From: Arabidopsis thaliana
Taxonomy: Eukaryota > Streptophyta > Magnoliopsida > Brassicales > Brassicaceae
Direction of reading: 5' to 3'
Length of the DNA: 64,000 bases
Assembly: GCF_000001735.4 (NCBI RefSeq)
Contig: NC_003076.8
Location: 25,423,835 to 25,487,834 of the forward strand
Both the position numbers and the translations under genes were made by a program. Every line of letters begins with the position of its first letter. Position 1 is the first letter of the stretch. Below, one piece after another: positions 25,683 through 37,247 of the stretch. The notes beneath the pieces were generated by a model. That model was not told the origin of the DNA and searched no databases. It saw nothing but the letters and a program-made list of their open reading frames with translations.

Positions 25683-27400
25683 ATGGCCGACTCATTCGAG
25701 CTAATTGTAACCCGAAAAGAACCTGTTCTCGTCTCTCCAGCCTCCGAAACTCCAAAAGGTCTCCATTATCTCTCAAATCTCGATCAAAACATCGCCATCA
25801 TTGTCAAAACATTCTACTACTTCAAATCAAACTCAAGATCCAACGAAGAATCCTATGAAGTCATCAAGAAGTCACTCTCCGAGGTTCTCGTTCACTACTA
25901 TCCTGCCGCAGGGAGACTCACGATCAGTCCTGAAGGAAAGATCGCTGTGGATTGCACCGGAGAAGGAGTTGTAGTGGTGGAAGCTGAGGCCAATTGTGGG
26001 ATAGAGAAGATAAAGAAGGCTATATCGGAGATTGATCAACCAGAGACTCTTGAAAAGTTGGTTTACGACGTTCCCGGTGCTCGGAATATTCTCGAGATTC
26101 CTCCAGTGGTTGTTCAGGTGAGGGGTTGATCGATTGATATTATGTTTTGCTTGCTGTTTTGTGTGAGTGAACGAACATGACCTATACTGGATTTGGTCCG
26201 ATATTGGTTTCAAATAACTATATTATATAGTAGAATTAGATTAATATTGATTTTTTAATTATGCATGTACGTATAAATACGCTAATTAGTAAGAAAGAAA
26301 AAGATCCATACTATTATTCACTACAAAATACATAAATTTCATAACTTTTAATTCAAAAGTATTTATATTGGAACATATCCTAATTGACGTTTTTCCAAGA
26401 TTGTTGTGTGATTGTCGACAAAATAAATTTTGGACATACTCGTTTTTTTTTGGGCAGTACATTCGAGTAAATACGATTGAAGAAATCATGCATTTTTAGT
26501 TGATCGAATACATTGTATACGATGCTTCCATACAAATTTTGGTTTGTTTGTTAGGTGACAAATTTCAAGTGTGGAGGGTTCGTGCTAGGACTAGGCATGA
26601 ACCACAATATGTTCGATGGTATCGCAGCCATGGAGTTCCTCAACTCTTGGGCCGAGACGGCTCGTGGCCTTCCTCTCTCCGTTCCACCTTTCTTGGACCG
26701 CACACTTCTCCGACCACGAACCCCACCAAAGATCGAATTCCCACACAACGAGTTCGAGGACCTCGAAGACATCTCCGGCACCGGAAAACTCTACTCCGAC
26801 GAGAAACTCGTCTACAAATCCTTCCTCTTCGGACCCGAAAAACTCGAGAGGCTTAAGATCATGGCAGAGACGAGATCCACGACTTTTCAAACCCTAACCG
26901 GGTTTCTGTGGAGAGCTCGTTGTCAAGCCTTAGGGCTTAAACCTGATCAACGGATCAAGCTTCTCTTTGCTGCAGATGGAAGGTCGAGATTCGTTCCGGA
27001 ACTTCCTAAAGGATATTCCGGTAACGGGATTGTGTTCACTTATTGCGTTACAACGGCAGGTGAAGTGACTTTAAACCCTCTTTCTCATTCAGTGTGTTTG
27101 GTCAAAAGAGCCGTTGAAATGGTCAACGACGGTTTCATGAGGTCAGCGATTGATTACTTTGAGGTGACTCGAGCTAGGCCGAGCCTAACGGCAACACTTC
27201 TGATCACGTCGTGGGCAAAACTGTCGTTTCATACTAAGGATTTCGGTTGGGGTGAACCGGTTGTATCTGGACCGGTCGGTTTACCTGAGAAGGAAGTGAT
27301 TCTGTTTCTGCCATGTGGTAGTGACACGAAGAGTATCAATGTGCTGCTTGGACTTCCTGGCTCGGCTATGAAAGTGTTCCAAGGGATTATGGATATATGA
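25683..27400 (+). CDS. FACT: BAHD acyltransferase, fatty alcohol:caffeoyl-CoA acyltransferase
   Basis: Two coding exons, 25683-26117 and 26555-27400, encode 426 residues and join after V-V-Q. BAHD hallmarks are present: the early HYYPAAGRL motif, the catalytic HxxxD in NHNMFDG (residues ~160-165), and the structural DFGWG near the C-terminus. The family moves acyl groups from CoA thioesters to alcohols or amines in the cytosol. The Arabidopsis gene in this position is known as FACT, which makes alkyl caffeates found in root suberin-associated waxes. That substrate assignment is knowledge of the locus, not visible in the sequence. The single intron lies between the two motif groups, as in many BAHD genes. 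GSA1 follows 720 bases downstream on the same strand. Confidence 0.9.
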
Positions 27401-28122
27401 ATCATTAAAATTATTTATGGTTTAATGTTTGAATTTAAATTAACTATGATTTAAAAAGCAAATAATGATGATATATCAATTACGTGTTTGTGGTCGTATG
27501 AAATATTGTTCGTCGGTGGAGCAAAAATGTAACTAAGATGTTAAAGTATCAAGTTTAATAAAGAAAGCTATTGTGTTTACTAAAATGTTGTTTGGTAAGA
27601 GCTCAAATCTTTGATTTTCTTCTTACAATACTTTTTCTGACATAGAGATCAATTACAACCTACAAGTCACACCTTACAAAATAAACTTATCACACATAGC
27701 AAAAATATTATCACGAAAATTAAATCGTTAGAATTGTCTTTTTTTGATCAACGATTTGTCTAAATTCTGAAATTTTATGGTTAAAAGAAAAAAATCATTT
27801 GTAAGATTATTTTTACATAAACCAAAATAGTAAAGCTTTATATTCGATCGTATTTGAGTAACAATTTTTAAATTTCACACAAATTCCATGCTTTTGAAAA
27901 GCACCAAATTTAAACGTATCATAAATCAATTTAACCCAATATTTTAAAATAAATTAAAATATTTGACTTGACTTTCGTATTCGGGTCGGATCCACCCGGA
28001 TTTGACAAATAAAAACCCGGTGGTTGGCCATCGCCTTATCTTGTTGACTCTTCTTCAATCATAAGCCCACCCACTTCGATTACCAACTCCGACCGCCAGA
28101 GACAGCGAGTTTCAGATCAAAG
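27401..28122. other. Intergenic region between FACT and GSA1
   Basis: This holds the AT-rich FACT 3' flank (27401-27950) and the GSA1 promoter/leader. No further gene or repeat is evident. Confidence 0.5.
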
Positions 28123-29786
28123 ATGTCGGCGACGCTTACAGGATCGGGAACTGCTTTGGGGTTTTCGTGTTCCTCGAAGATCTCGAAAAGAGTTTCTTCT
28201 TCACCAGCTTCTAACCGATGCTGCATCAAGATGTCTGTTTCCGTCGACGAGAAGAAGAAAAGTTTCAGTCTTCAGAAATCTGAGGAAGCTTTCAATGCTG
28301 CTAAGGTAAATTGATTTCGTCCCACCGATACTTTTTGATTCTGGTTGAAAATTTTCGGAAAAGATCAGATTTTGATGGACTTGACTGAATCATGCCTCTG
28401 TTTTGCGCATAGAAATGTGATTCTGAATGTTGAACAAATGGTGTCTTTTTCATGATAGAATCTAATGCCTGGAGGTGTGAATTCCCCTGTTCGAGCATTC
28501 AAATCCGTTGGTGGACAACCTGTTTTGATTGATTCTGTTAAAGGCTCAAAAATGTGGGACATTGATGGAAATGAGTATATTGACTACGTTGGCTCTTGGG
28601 GACCTGCTATTATTGGCCATGCTGATGACGAGGTTCTTGCGGCTCTAGCTGAGACGATGAAGAAAGGAACAAGCTTTGGTGCTCCTTGTCTCTTGGAGAA
28701 TGTTTTAGCTGAGATGGTTATATCAGCTGTTCCCAGCATTGAAATGGTTCGGTTTGTTAATTCTGGTACTGAAGCGTGTATGGGTGTGCTTCGTCTTGCC
28801 AGAGCTTTCACTAACAAAGAGAAGTTCATTAAGTTTGAAGGGTGTTATCACGGTCATGCTAACGCCTTCCTTGTTAAAGCTGGTAGTGGTGTTGCCACTT
28901 TGGGGCTACCGGACTCTCCAGGTGTCCCTAAAGCAGCTACTTCAGATACTTTAACAGCTCCGTACAATGATCTTGAAGCTGTTGAGAAGCTCTTTGCTGC
29001 GCATAAAGGGGAGATTTCTGCGGTAATTCTCGAACCTGTTGTTGGTAACTCCGGATTCATCCCTCCTACTCCGGAATTCATCAACGGTTTACGCCAGCTT
29101 ACTAAAGACAATGGTGTTCTTCTCATCTTCGATGAAGTCATGACTGGATTTCGTCTAGCCTATGGTGGAGCCCAAGAATACTTTGGAATCACGCCTGATC
29201 TAACTACTCTTGGTAAAATTATTGGTGGGGGTCTTCCCGTGGGAGCATACGGTGGTAGACGTGATATTATGGAGATGGTAAGATCTGGCTCTAGACCTTT
29301 AACAAGCTTCAAAACTAGGGGTGGCCATGTACCAATGTTGCTATTCTTTTTTTTTTTTTGTAGGTTGCTCCCGCTGGACCAATGTACCAAGCCGGGACTC
29401 TAAGTGGTAATCCGCTGGCAATGACTGCAGGGATTCACACGCTGAAGCGGCTAAAGCAGGCAGGAACATATGAGTATTTAGACAAGATCACGAAGGAACT
29501 AACCAACGGAATCTTAGAAGCCGGAAAGAAAACCGGGCATCCAATGTGCGGGGGTTACATAAGCGGTATGTTTGGATTCTTTTTCGCAGAAGGACCGGTT
29601 TACAACTTTGCAGACTCAAAGAAGAGCGACACAGAGAAGTTTGGTAGGTTTTTCAGGGGAATGTTGGAAGAAGGTGTTTACTTTGCACCGTCTCAGTTTG
29701 AGGCCGGGTTTACGAGCTTGGCTCACACTCCCGAGGATATACAGTTAACAATTGCTGCGGCTGAGAGGGTACTGAGTAGGATCTAG
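28123..29786 (+). CDS. GSA1: Glutamate-1-semialdehyde 2,1-aminomutase, plastid
   Basis: Three coding exons, 28123-28305, 28459-29277 and 29364-29786, encode 474 residues. The enzyme isomerises glutamate-1-semialdehyde to 5-aminolevulinate, the last step of plant ALA synthesis for chlorophyll and heme. The first ~40 residues are Ser/Thr/Arg-rich with few acids, a chloroplast transit peptide. The mature part is a class III PLP aminotransferase. It shows [16 protein letters not shown] (cofactor phosphate region), YHGH, the DEVMTGFR strand with the aspartate that contacts the PLP ring nitrogen, and [17 protein letters not shown] with the Schiff-base lysine. Intron 2 falls just before V-A-P-A-G-P. 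All key residues seen are intact. The paralog GSA2 is known on chromosome 3. Confidence 0.96.
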
Positions 29787-30868
29787 AATGTTCCCAACCC
29801 TGAGTCTAGTTTCACAATCTTCATGTTTTGGGGACGATGTGTATGGTTTGATGAGCGGATGGAATAATTCTTGTGTAGTGAGTTGAATTTTGTTTCATCA
29901 GTAGAGCTTGAGATTTTTTGTATTTTAAGATCATCTGTTAATGTAATGGTTTTATGTTATCTCCTAAAGAAATATTGCTTTTAATACCAAACCGATTTGC
30001 CTTTCCGATTATTTCTGAGTACTATGAAGAATTCAGAAATGCATATAGATGGATGAAAATCGCATTGCTACTCAAATCGACATATCGCAGCAATGTTTTG
30101 GAATGAGTTTTGGATGTCTTTAGCTTGCTGAAACTAAATATATTTGAGAGCGTCAAGGTGGTGTAGCTATTGCAGGATATTGATTGGACCTAAATCTCTC
30201 TGTTGAAACCAAACAATTTCCTTAGAGAACAAGAAAGAAGAAGTGGATGATAAGGATTGGGTTTTAAGAATTCAGGAGTAAAATTGTAATCTAATCTCTC
30301 CATTTTTGTTAGTTTTGTACATTTTAAGTAGTCATGCTATATGTTGGAAAAAAGGAGTAGCCATGCTATATACCTAATTTATACAAACAATTGTGCTACA
30401 ACTATTAAGCACAGTTTTTGTAGAAATATGTGTTATTATTAATGAATGATTCAAACATGATTTTTCAACATGTGATTGATGTAACCTTTTTTTGTTGGCA
30501 GCCTTGTGATTGAGGTAACCGTTGACAAAAAAGCTCAATTACCTAATCTTATCAAGAATAGAATGATAATTTCAAAGGAGAAAAAGGGCTATTCGAAAAT
30601 CAAAAGCACAATGACACAAACGTTTTTTTTTTTTGTAATATTTGATAAAGGGATCGGATCTGAATACGGGAGTATGTGTTTACTTTGGTGGTGGTGATGT
30701 TTTGAGTATACTATTTGTTTTTTGTTTTTTTTTGATAGGAACAGTTTACCCTATTCAGACAAGACATGTGACAAATACACAATCAACAACAACGTTGTAA
30801 ACCGGGACTAGCCGTGTCCACTCATTACAATCTTTATATTCACTACTCTAGCTCACAATTAAACCTTA
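29787..30868. other. Intergenic region between GSA1 and FLS2
   Basis: This holds the GSA1 3' flank and FLS2 promoter (TTTATATTC TATA-like run near 30835). The ORF at 30506-30697 runs through a poly-T tract and looks fortuitous. On paralogy grounds, this interval is the likely boundary between two ancient duplicated blocks. Confidence 0.5.
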
Positions 30869-32140
30869 TTGTCACCATTATTTCCAGCGACCATTATGGA
30901 AGTTGAGAGAGATCAACACATTTCTCCACCATCTCTTATGGCCAAGACGATCCCTATCATCGATCTAAGCAATCTTGACGAAGAGCTAGTGGCACATGCG
31001 GTGGTGAAAGGGAGTGAAGAGTGGGGCATTTTTCACGTGGTTAATCACGGAATCCCGATGGATTTGATACAGCGGTTGAAGGACGTTGGTACACAGTTCT
31101 TCGAGCTCCCGGAGACGGAGAAGAAAGCCGTAGCAAAACAAGATGGCTCCAAAGACTTCGAAGGTTACACGACGAATCTCAAGTATGTAAAAGGTGAGGT
31201 TTGGACCGAGAATCTTTTTCACAGAATCTGGCCACCGACGTGTATCAATTTTGATTACTGGCCCAAGAATCCTCCTCAATACAGGTACTACTAATCTTTG
31301 GCTACAAATGGTTGTCTTCTGTCTAGTTAATTAGGGGAAAAATACCAAAGAATGAATCGTTTATTTATCTAACTATTTACGTTGAATATGAAAGGAACAA
31401 ACGTACCGAAAATAAGCAAATTTAGTGGAAATAAAATGAGTCGGATAAATTTCGGTTTGAGTGGTTTGTCAATGATTGATTATAGGAATAGTTGAATGAT
31501 TTAGTAATAGTAATATTTGAGCTAAATAAAATTGTTAGGATAAGAAGTTAAGAACTCTAACACCTTAATTATATTAAGAGGCTGCTTTAAGCAGATTTGT
31601 GTTTTTTTGTTTTGTTTCAGTTATAATATAAACACGTTAAATATGTATAGCAGAAACTTTTAATACTATGAAAATGTGAAAAAATTGATGAATATTTTTG
31701 AATAAAAAAAGAAAACAGATCACATTTTCAAAACATGAATACCTGAAAATGTATACAGTTCATCATATGTATTACTTATTTTTTTGTATCTAATTCATTA
31801 TAGGGAAGTGATTGAGGAGTACACAAAGGAGACTAAGAAGCTATCCGAGAGGATTTTAGGGTATTTATCAGAGGGATTAGGGTTACCAAGTGAGGCCTTG
31901 ATACAAGGTCTCGGTGGGGAATCGACCGAGTATGTAATGAGGATCAACAATTATCCTCCTGACCCGAAACCTGATTTGACTCTAGGAGTGCCGGAGCACA
32001 CTGACATCATTGGAATCACAATCATTATCACCAATGAAGTTCCAGGGCTTCAGATTTTCAAGGACGATCATTGGTTAGATGTCCACTACATTCCCTCCTC
32101 TATAACCGTCAACATTGGCGATCAGATAATGGTTTGTTAG
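30869..32140 (+). CDS. FLS2: Flavonol synthase-like FLS2, truncated open frame
   Basis: The open reading frame runs through exon 1 (30869 or 30896 to 31284) and exon 2 (31804 to the TAG at 32138-32140), giving about 241-250 residues. FLS enzymes are Fe(II)/2-oxoglutarate dioxygenases that desaturate dihydroflavonols. The N-terminal DIOX_N part (WGIFHVVNHGIP) and the first two iron ligands (PEHTD) are present. The second histidine and the R-x-S 2-oxoglutarate motif are not in this frame. They sit in the downstream exon remnant (32223-32436), out of phase because one base has been lost at its 5' edge. The open frame therefore reads past the exon 2 donor (ATG|GTTTGT) and stops. Without the second His and Arg an active dioxygenase is not expected. 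ATG 30896 corresponds to the start used by FLS4; 30869 gives the longer form. Confidence 0.88.
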
Positions 32141-32222
32141 TCGAAGTTGTATGATTTCTTTAATTAATGAAAATGTCTCTATCATTTGGTTTTTGAAGTT
32201 TTTTCTTTTGGAATTTGTAAAG

Positions 32223-32436
32223 GCTGAGCAATGGAAAGTACAAGAATGTGTTGCATAGAGCGATAGTGGATAAGGAGAATCAAAGGATGTCATGGCCGGT
32301 TTTTGTGGATGCTAATCCTGATGTGGTTATCGGACCATTGCCGGAGCTCATTACCGGCGATAATCCATCAAAGTTCAAGCCTATTACTTGCAAGGACTTT
32401 AAGTACCGTAGGCTCCTCAAACTTCCTATCGAGTGA
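32223..32436 (+). pseudogene. FLS2: FLS2 exon 3 remnant, out of frame
   Basis: It reads LSNGKYKNVLHRAIVDKEN and on to a TGA at 32434-32436, with the catalytic His of LHRA and the R-M-S 2-oxoglutarate motif intact. The intact paralog FLS3 has an exon start of CAG|AGAATGAGCAATGG. Here the matching site reads AAAG|GCTGAGCAATGG, so one base is missing and the acceptor is weakened. Splicing ATG to the AG at 32221-32222 gives the wrong phase and an early stop. Confidence 0.8.
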
Positions 32437-33337
32437 ACTCAAATATATTAGTTGAGTCTTGTGTGTTTACTACATATATATTGTGATATTGTTATATTTT
32501 AAGTTAAGGGTGTGTAAAAGAATTGATATACTACTAAAACAATACCTACACTACATGCACTCAAAATATTCTTAAAAGTATTTAAGTGCTATATTAATAT
32601 TTTGTATTCAAATTTCATCAAAATATTTAAAGAAAATTACATTAATTTTAAAAGTGTTAATTAATGATGTAAGCGAATTATTTCGCCGAATAAAGTATCA
32701 AAAAAATTAGTCTAGAAAATTGATATGTATTGTCACTATAAATAGAAAAAATGCAATGACGTGAATGACGATTAATATCCGTTTTAAAAAAGAAAATGAA
32801 AAAGTGGCTTCTCTAGTTTTTACTTTACCACCCACTAACTTTGGATTATGTGACGATGGTCCAACAAAAGTTGTTACTACAATAATTGTAACAAGTGCAA
32901 AACTTTATAGGTGGCGACGTGGCGTCGTAAATATTTTGTATAAAGGTTATCGTGTATCTCGTGCAATTTCATTTTTTTCTGTTAATCCAATGATCCAAAC
33001 ATATGGTACATATATATGGTATTAGTATATAATATATTTTAAAACTTTGGTTGGCATTGGTAATCTTTAGAAACGGTGATATTTTGTTGGATTAATACCG
33101 TTGCCGTGTTATATAATCTTTGTTAAAACCCACACGTAATGAGTAGTAGGCAAAAATTAACAAGAAATTAACGTTACAATCCAAATAGATTAATACTAAA
33201 ATACGTACATGCACCATACAAACAATGCTGTAATTTGATAAATAGATAAAACTTATTAATTAAAGCAGAAGCAAACCAAACAAATATTTTTTTTATTCAT
33301 GATCTCTTTTCTGTTTATGGGTTATTATGAGATTTTC
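32437..33337. other. Intergenic region between convergent FLS2 and FLS3
   Basis: About 900 AT-rich bases between facing 3' ends. The 86-codon ORF at 32765-33025 has no recognisable domain. No repeat is evident. Confidence 0.5.
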
Positions 33338-34593
33338 TCAGTCGAGAAGAAGCTTCTTAAGCTTACGAAATTTGTAGTCTTTGTAGACATAAGGCTTAAA
33401 CTTGGGAACGTTCTCATCACCGGTAATTAGCTCCGGCAAAGGTCCGAAGACTTGATCAAGGCTAGATTCCACAAAAACCGGCCACGAGATTCTCGTCTTC
33501 TCCTTATCCATCTTCGCCCTATGCTCCACACTCTTATACTTCCCATTGCTCATTCTCTGCCAAATTCCGAAAATAAATTAATCCCTAATTTATATGGAGC
33601 TTGAGGATCCGTGCCCTATTTCAGACTAATCTATATGACAAATGAAAAGGCTGATTATTATTTTCATTTAAATTTAAAGTATTATTATACACAATACCCT
33701 ACCATGATTGAAACATTAAAAGATTTCAACATGGTCTCTTGAGTTCATAAATTTCTTACCAAGAATTGATCGCCGATGATGACGATGATCCCGGAAGTGG
33801 TATACTCCGCGTCGATCCATTGGTTATCTTTGAATGCTTGAAGCCCTAAAGCTTCATTAGCGACTAGGAGTGTGATTCCATTGACATCAGTGTGATCAGG
33901 AGCTCCCACGACTAACTCCGGATCTGGACACGGCGGATAGTAATTGATTTTCATTAGATACTCAATCGTTTCGCCGCCTAGACCTTCCTTCAACGCCTCA
34001 TGCCTTAAACCTAGTCCTTCTGATAACCATTCCATGATTTTCTCCGATAGCTTCTTTATGTGACTTGCGTACTCTTCATTCACTTCACTGTTAAAATCCA
34101 TCGTAAAACGATTAATTAATGACCCTAAAGTATTTTTGGGTGATTAATGCTAATTAGTTTTATAAATAATTCGAACGTAAAACCAGTTGACAATGAGTGG
34201 ACTGGTCTCGTACATGTATTCTGGAGGATTCTTAGGCCAGAATTTGTGATTGACTCTAGACGGTGGCCAGATGCGGTGAAAGAGATGATCCACCCATGCG
34301 TTTCTACCTTCTAGATCTTTCTGGTACTTGGTTCTGTATCCTTCTATGTCCAAGGAGTCTTCTGGCTTCGCTACGGCTTCCTTCTCTGTCTCCGGTAGCT
34401 CGAAAAACTCCATTCCCACTTGTAGCAACCGCAGTATCAGCTCGGTCGGGATTCCGTGGTTAACCACCTGAAATATTCCCCACTCTTGGCTCGCTTTGAC
34501 CACCGCACTTGCCACAAGCTCTTCATCGGGATTACTTAGATCAATAACGGGGATGTCCAGCGAAGAAATGTGTTGGTTTTTCTCCATCTCCAT
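33338..34593 (-). CDS. FLS3: Flavonol synthase-like FLS3, intact
   Basis: Three coding exons: 34593-34214, 34087-33760 and 33556-33338, joined within an isoleucine codon and at L|R-M-S to give 308 residues. It keeps all expected features of a 2-oxoglutarate/Fe(II) dioxygenase: the DIOX_N domain ([12 protein letters not shown]), the PDHTD pair of iron ligands, the second His in VEHRAK, and R-I-S for 2-oxoglutarate. It is the best candidate for a working flavonol synthase in this cluster, though shorter at the N-terminus than FLS1. An earlier in-frame ATG at 34608 is possible, but MEMEK at 34593 fits the family start better. A TTAAATAGGGTAA core-promoter-like string at 34667-34679 is shared exactly with FLS5. 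Confidence 0.93.
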
Positions 34594-34608
34594 GGTTTTC
34601 AGTTTCAC

Positions 34609-35362
34609 TCGTTCCTGCTTCGAGTACGGATCTATTGATCGGAGGAGAGAAGTTGCGATATGAATATTAAATAGGGTAAGGTGATGAACTGATGATGTTA
34701 GGGGTTGTCTGTTGTTACATTTGAATTTAAACAGTCAGATGACCTACTTTCTCTAATCACGTTTCTTCTCAACTTATTTTATTTTTTCTAAAAGCTTGGC
34801 ACTTCCCTCGATATTAAATTCTAACCAACTTTCCAATAATATGAATGATTATTACAACGTTGTGTTTCTCGTTGGCACGGTAGAAAGAAAATAAAAATAG
34901 CATGATTTTTGGTCCTACTGTCATAAAATTATAGTAAACACTATAATAGTGCATTGGGTACACCAAAATTATATAATAGTGTCGAATTATTTGAACTGAA
35001 TTGTTTAGGTTGGAGACAAAAAGAAAGAATTATTTAGGTTATCACAATACTCGAATTATATATATCAATACTGTCGGTTACTGAATAAGTTTTACTTTTG
35101 AAAAACCATTAAATTTTGAGTAATATTTAATAAACAGAACACTGAACAAAGACACACAAAGGGAAAAAAATAAAAATAAACAAAGACACACACACACCGA
35201 TCATAATTTCAAAAAAAAAATAAAAAAAAAAATCAATTATTTCATCAAAGAAGTCAAATTTTTTTTGTTTGAACTTCAATTAATAGAAACCGGTTACAAC
35301 AATGCCAAACGGCCAAATGAAACAGAGCAACAACAAACAACATACATACAACGACAAAGAAG
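34609..35362. other. Intergenic region between FLS3 and FLS4
   Basis: This holds the FLS3 promoter (TATTTAA-type TATA on the minus strand at ~34667-34675) and the FLS4 3' flank with several A-rich runs near 35215. No gene is seen. Confidence 0.5.
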
Positions 35363-36173
35363 TCAATTCTTGATCAGTCGAGAAAGCTTGGGGACTTCAA
35401 TGTCTATGTAATCCTGGTAAGTTAAAGGCTCGAACTTGGGAGGATTATCGCCGCTGGTGAGTTCGGGAAATGGCTCACAACCATATCATAAGGAGGCTTG
35501 ATATGAACCACCGACGACATCCTCGTTTTCTTTTTATCCATCAAGGCTCTATGCAACACATTGTTGTACCTTCCGTTGCTCATCTTCTACAAATCCCAAA
35601 ACAAATCTCATCTAAAATTTTTAGTCAAACTATAAACATTATTTTTGGAAAAAAAGAAAAGAAAAATGAAACCTATAATAACTCATATGACTTACCATGA
35701 TCTGATCTCCGATGATGATAATAACCGCGGGATATATATAATCTACATCGAGCCAGCGGTCTTCCTTGAACACTTGAAGTCCGAAAATTTCATTGGGAAT
35801 GAGAAGTGTGAGTCCATTGAAATCAGTGTGGGCTTTTATTCCCATGACCCAATCTGGCTCTGGACACGGCCGGTAATAGTTGATCTTCATAAGATAACCA
35901 GCACTATCGTCCCCGAATGCTAACTTCAACATCTCACGTTGTAAACCTAGCTAACCCTTCGGATAGCAAACCGAGGATCTCTTCCGCTAGCTGCTTTGCA
36001 TGCTTTGCAAACTCCTCAGTCACCTCTCTGACCCAAAATCGCAGCGGTTAATGTTTTTAGTTAGCACGTTGTTTAATTTGGGTAAATGCATAAATGAAAT
36101 ACGTACATGATTTCCATATATCATAGCACAAATTAAACGGTAAATTATAAAAAAAAAAAAAATGTTTGATCCA

Positions 36174-36205
<32 letters not shown>

Positions 36206-36602
36206 ACCTGTATTCAGGAGGATTCTTAGGCCAGAATGCATAATTGACTGACGATGATGGATATAGATTATGGAAGATATGACTCCTTCTACCTTGTACA
36301 TCATCCATCTCATATCCTTGTATCTCTTTGGAGTTCGCTGGTTTGGCCACGGCTTCTTTCTTGGACTCTGGGAGCTCAAAGAACTGTGTATCCACCTTGT
36401 GCAACCTCCGGATTAGTTCGGTTGGGATCCCGTGGTTAACTACCTGAAAAATTCCCCACTCTTCGCTCGCCTTTGCCACTTTACGCGCCACGAGCTCCCC
36501 ATTGGTGTTGCTTAGGTCGACGACTGGGAAGTTTTGTGATGATGGGATTTTGTTGTTTTGTAGAGACAACGGAGGCTTGTGCTGGTCTCTCTCGACCTCC
36601 AT
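35363..36602 (-). pseudogene. FLS4: Flavonol synthase-like FLS4, broken by two frameshifts
   Basis: Exon 1 (36602-36208) is intact and begins MEVERDQHKPP. Exon 2 (about 36023-35696) opens normally with REVTEEFAKHAKQL. It is shifted by about four extra bases around 35948-35951 (TTAGCTAGG where relatives read TTAGG), which produces a TGA at 35936-35934. The original frame resumes (MLKLAFGDDSAGYLM, then KAHTDFNG) to a good GTAAGT donor. Exon 3 (35586-35363) keeps LHRA and R-M-S. It then loses one base near 35474-35477, so the GPFPEL region shifts and stops early at SSSL. The original frame would have ended at 35363. Intron 1 begins directly with a TA microsatellite. The set of lesions marks this as a pseudogene relative to FLS3 and FLS5. 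Confidence 0.85.
36178..36205. repeat. TA dinucleotide microsatellite at the FLS4 intron 1 donor
   Basis: About 14 TA units lie immediately inside the intron, so the donor reads GTTATATATATA on the minus strand. This is a likely length-variable site and weakens the donor context. Confidence 0.8.
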
Positions 36603-36629
36603 GATTCTAATTTTTTTGTGATCAATCAT

Positions 36630-37247
36630 TCAACCAATATACATGTTCTGAGCTATTTGAACATGTGATGTGGGAGTAGTTGAGATTATTAGGTGTTATA
36701 AGAGTGGAATTATTCCTCTTCTAGAACAAATTTCAATTATAATAGAACATTAATATCACACCTTTAATTACTAGCGTTTTTTCTTTTCAATATTTCAAAT
36801 AATCTAAATATCTAACATTTCAGATAAACCGAAATAGAAATTCTCGAATAAAATTGTAGTTTAACATATAAAAATAAACACTTGATAATTTTGTAGATAA
36901 ATTTTTGACGACCCAAATCACGTCAACGTATACTTTGGCACAGACGAAGAGCTCTTTTTGACTTCATAAGGTTGGCGTTGCTTTACATGATAACGTAAAC
37001 GAATACAGCAACTTAAGCTGATTATTTTTGAGGTTAATCACTACGTACATAGGATAGGAGCGATTACATTTGAATGTATAGCATCAATCAGATGAATATT
37101 TTGTCTAACCGCTTAGCTTTTCCACATATTATTTTAAATTCTTGAAATAGTTTTATTGTACCACATATAGAAACCCTCAAAAGGAAGCTATTAAAGAATT
37201 GTCTCCTTGAACAATTCATCATCATTTATTGTAGGTATTGAGGGTTT
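36630..37247. other. Intergenic region between FLS4 and FLS5
   Basis: This holds the FLS4 promoter side and FLS5 3' flank. It is AT-rich, and I see no gene or repeat. Confidence 0.45.
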
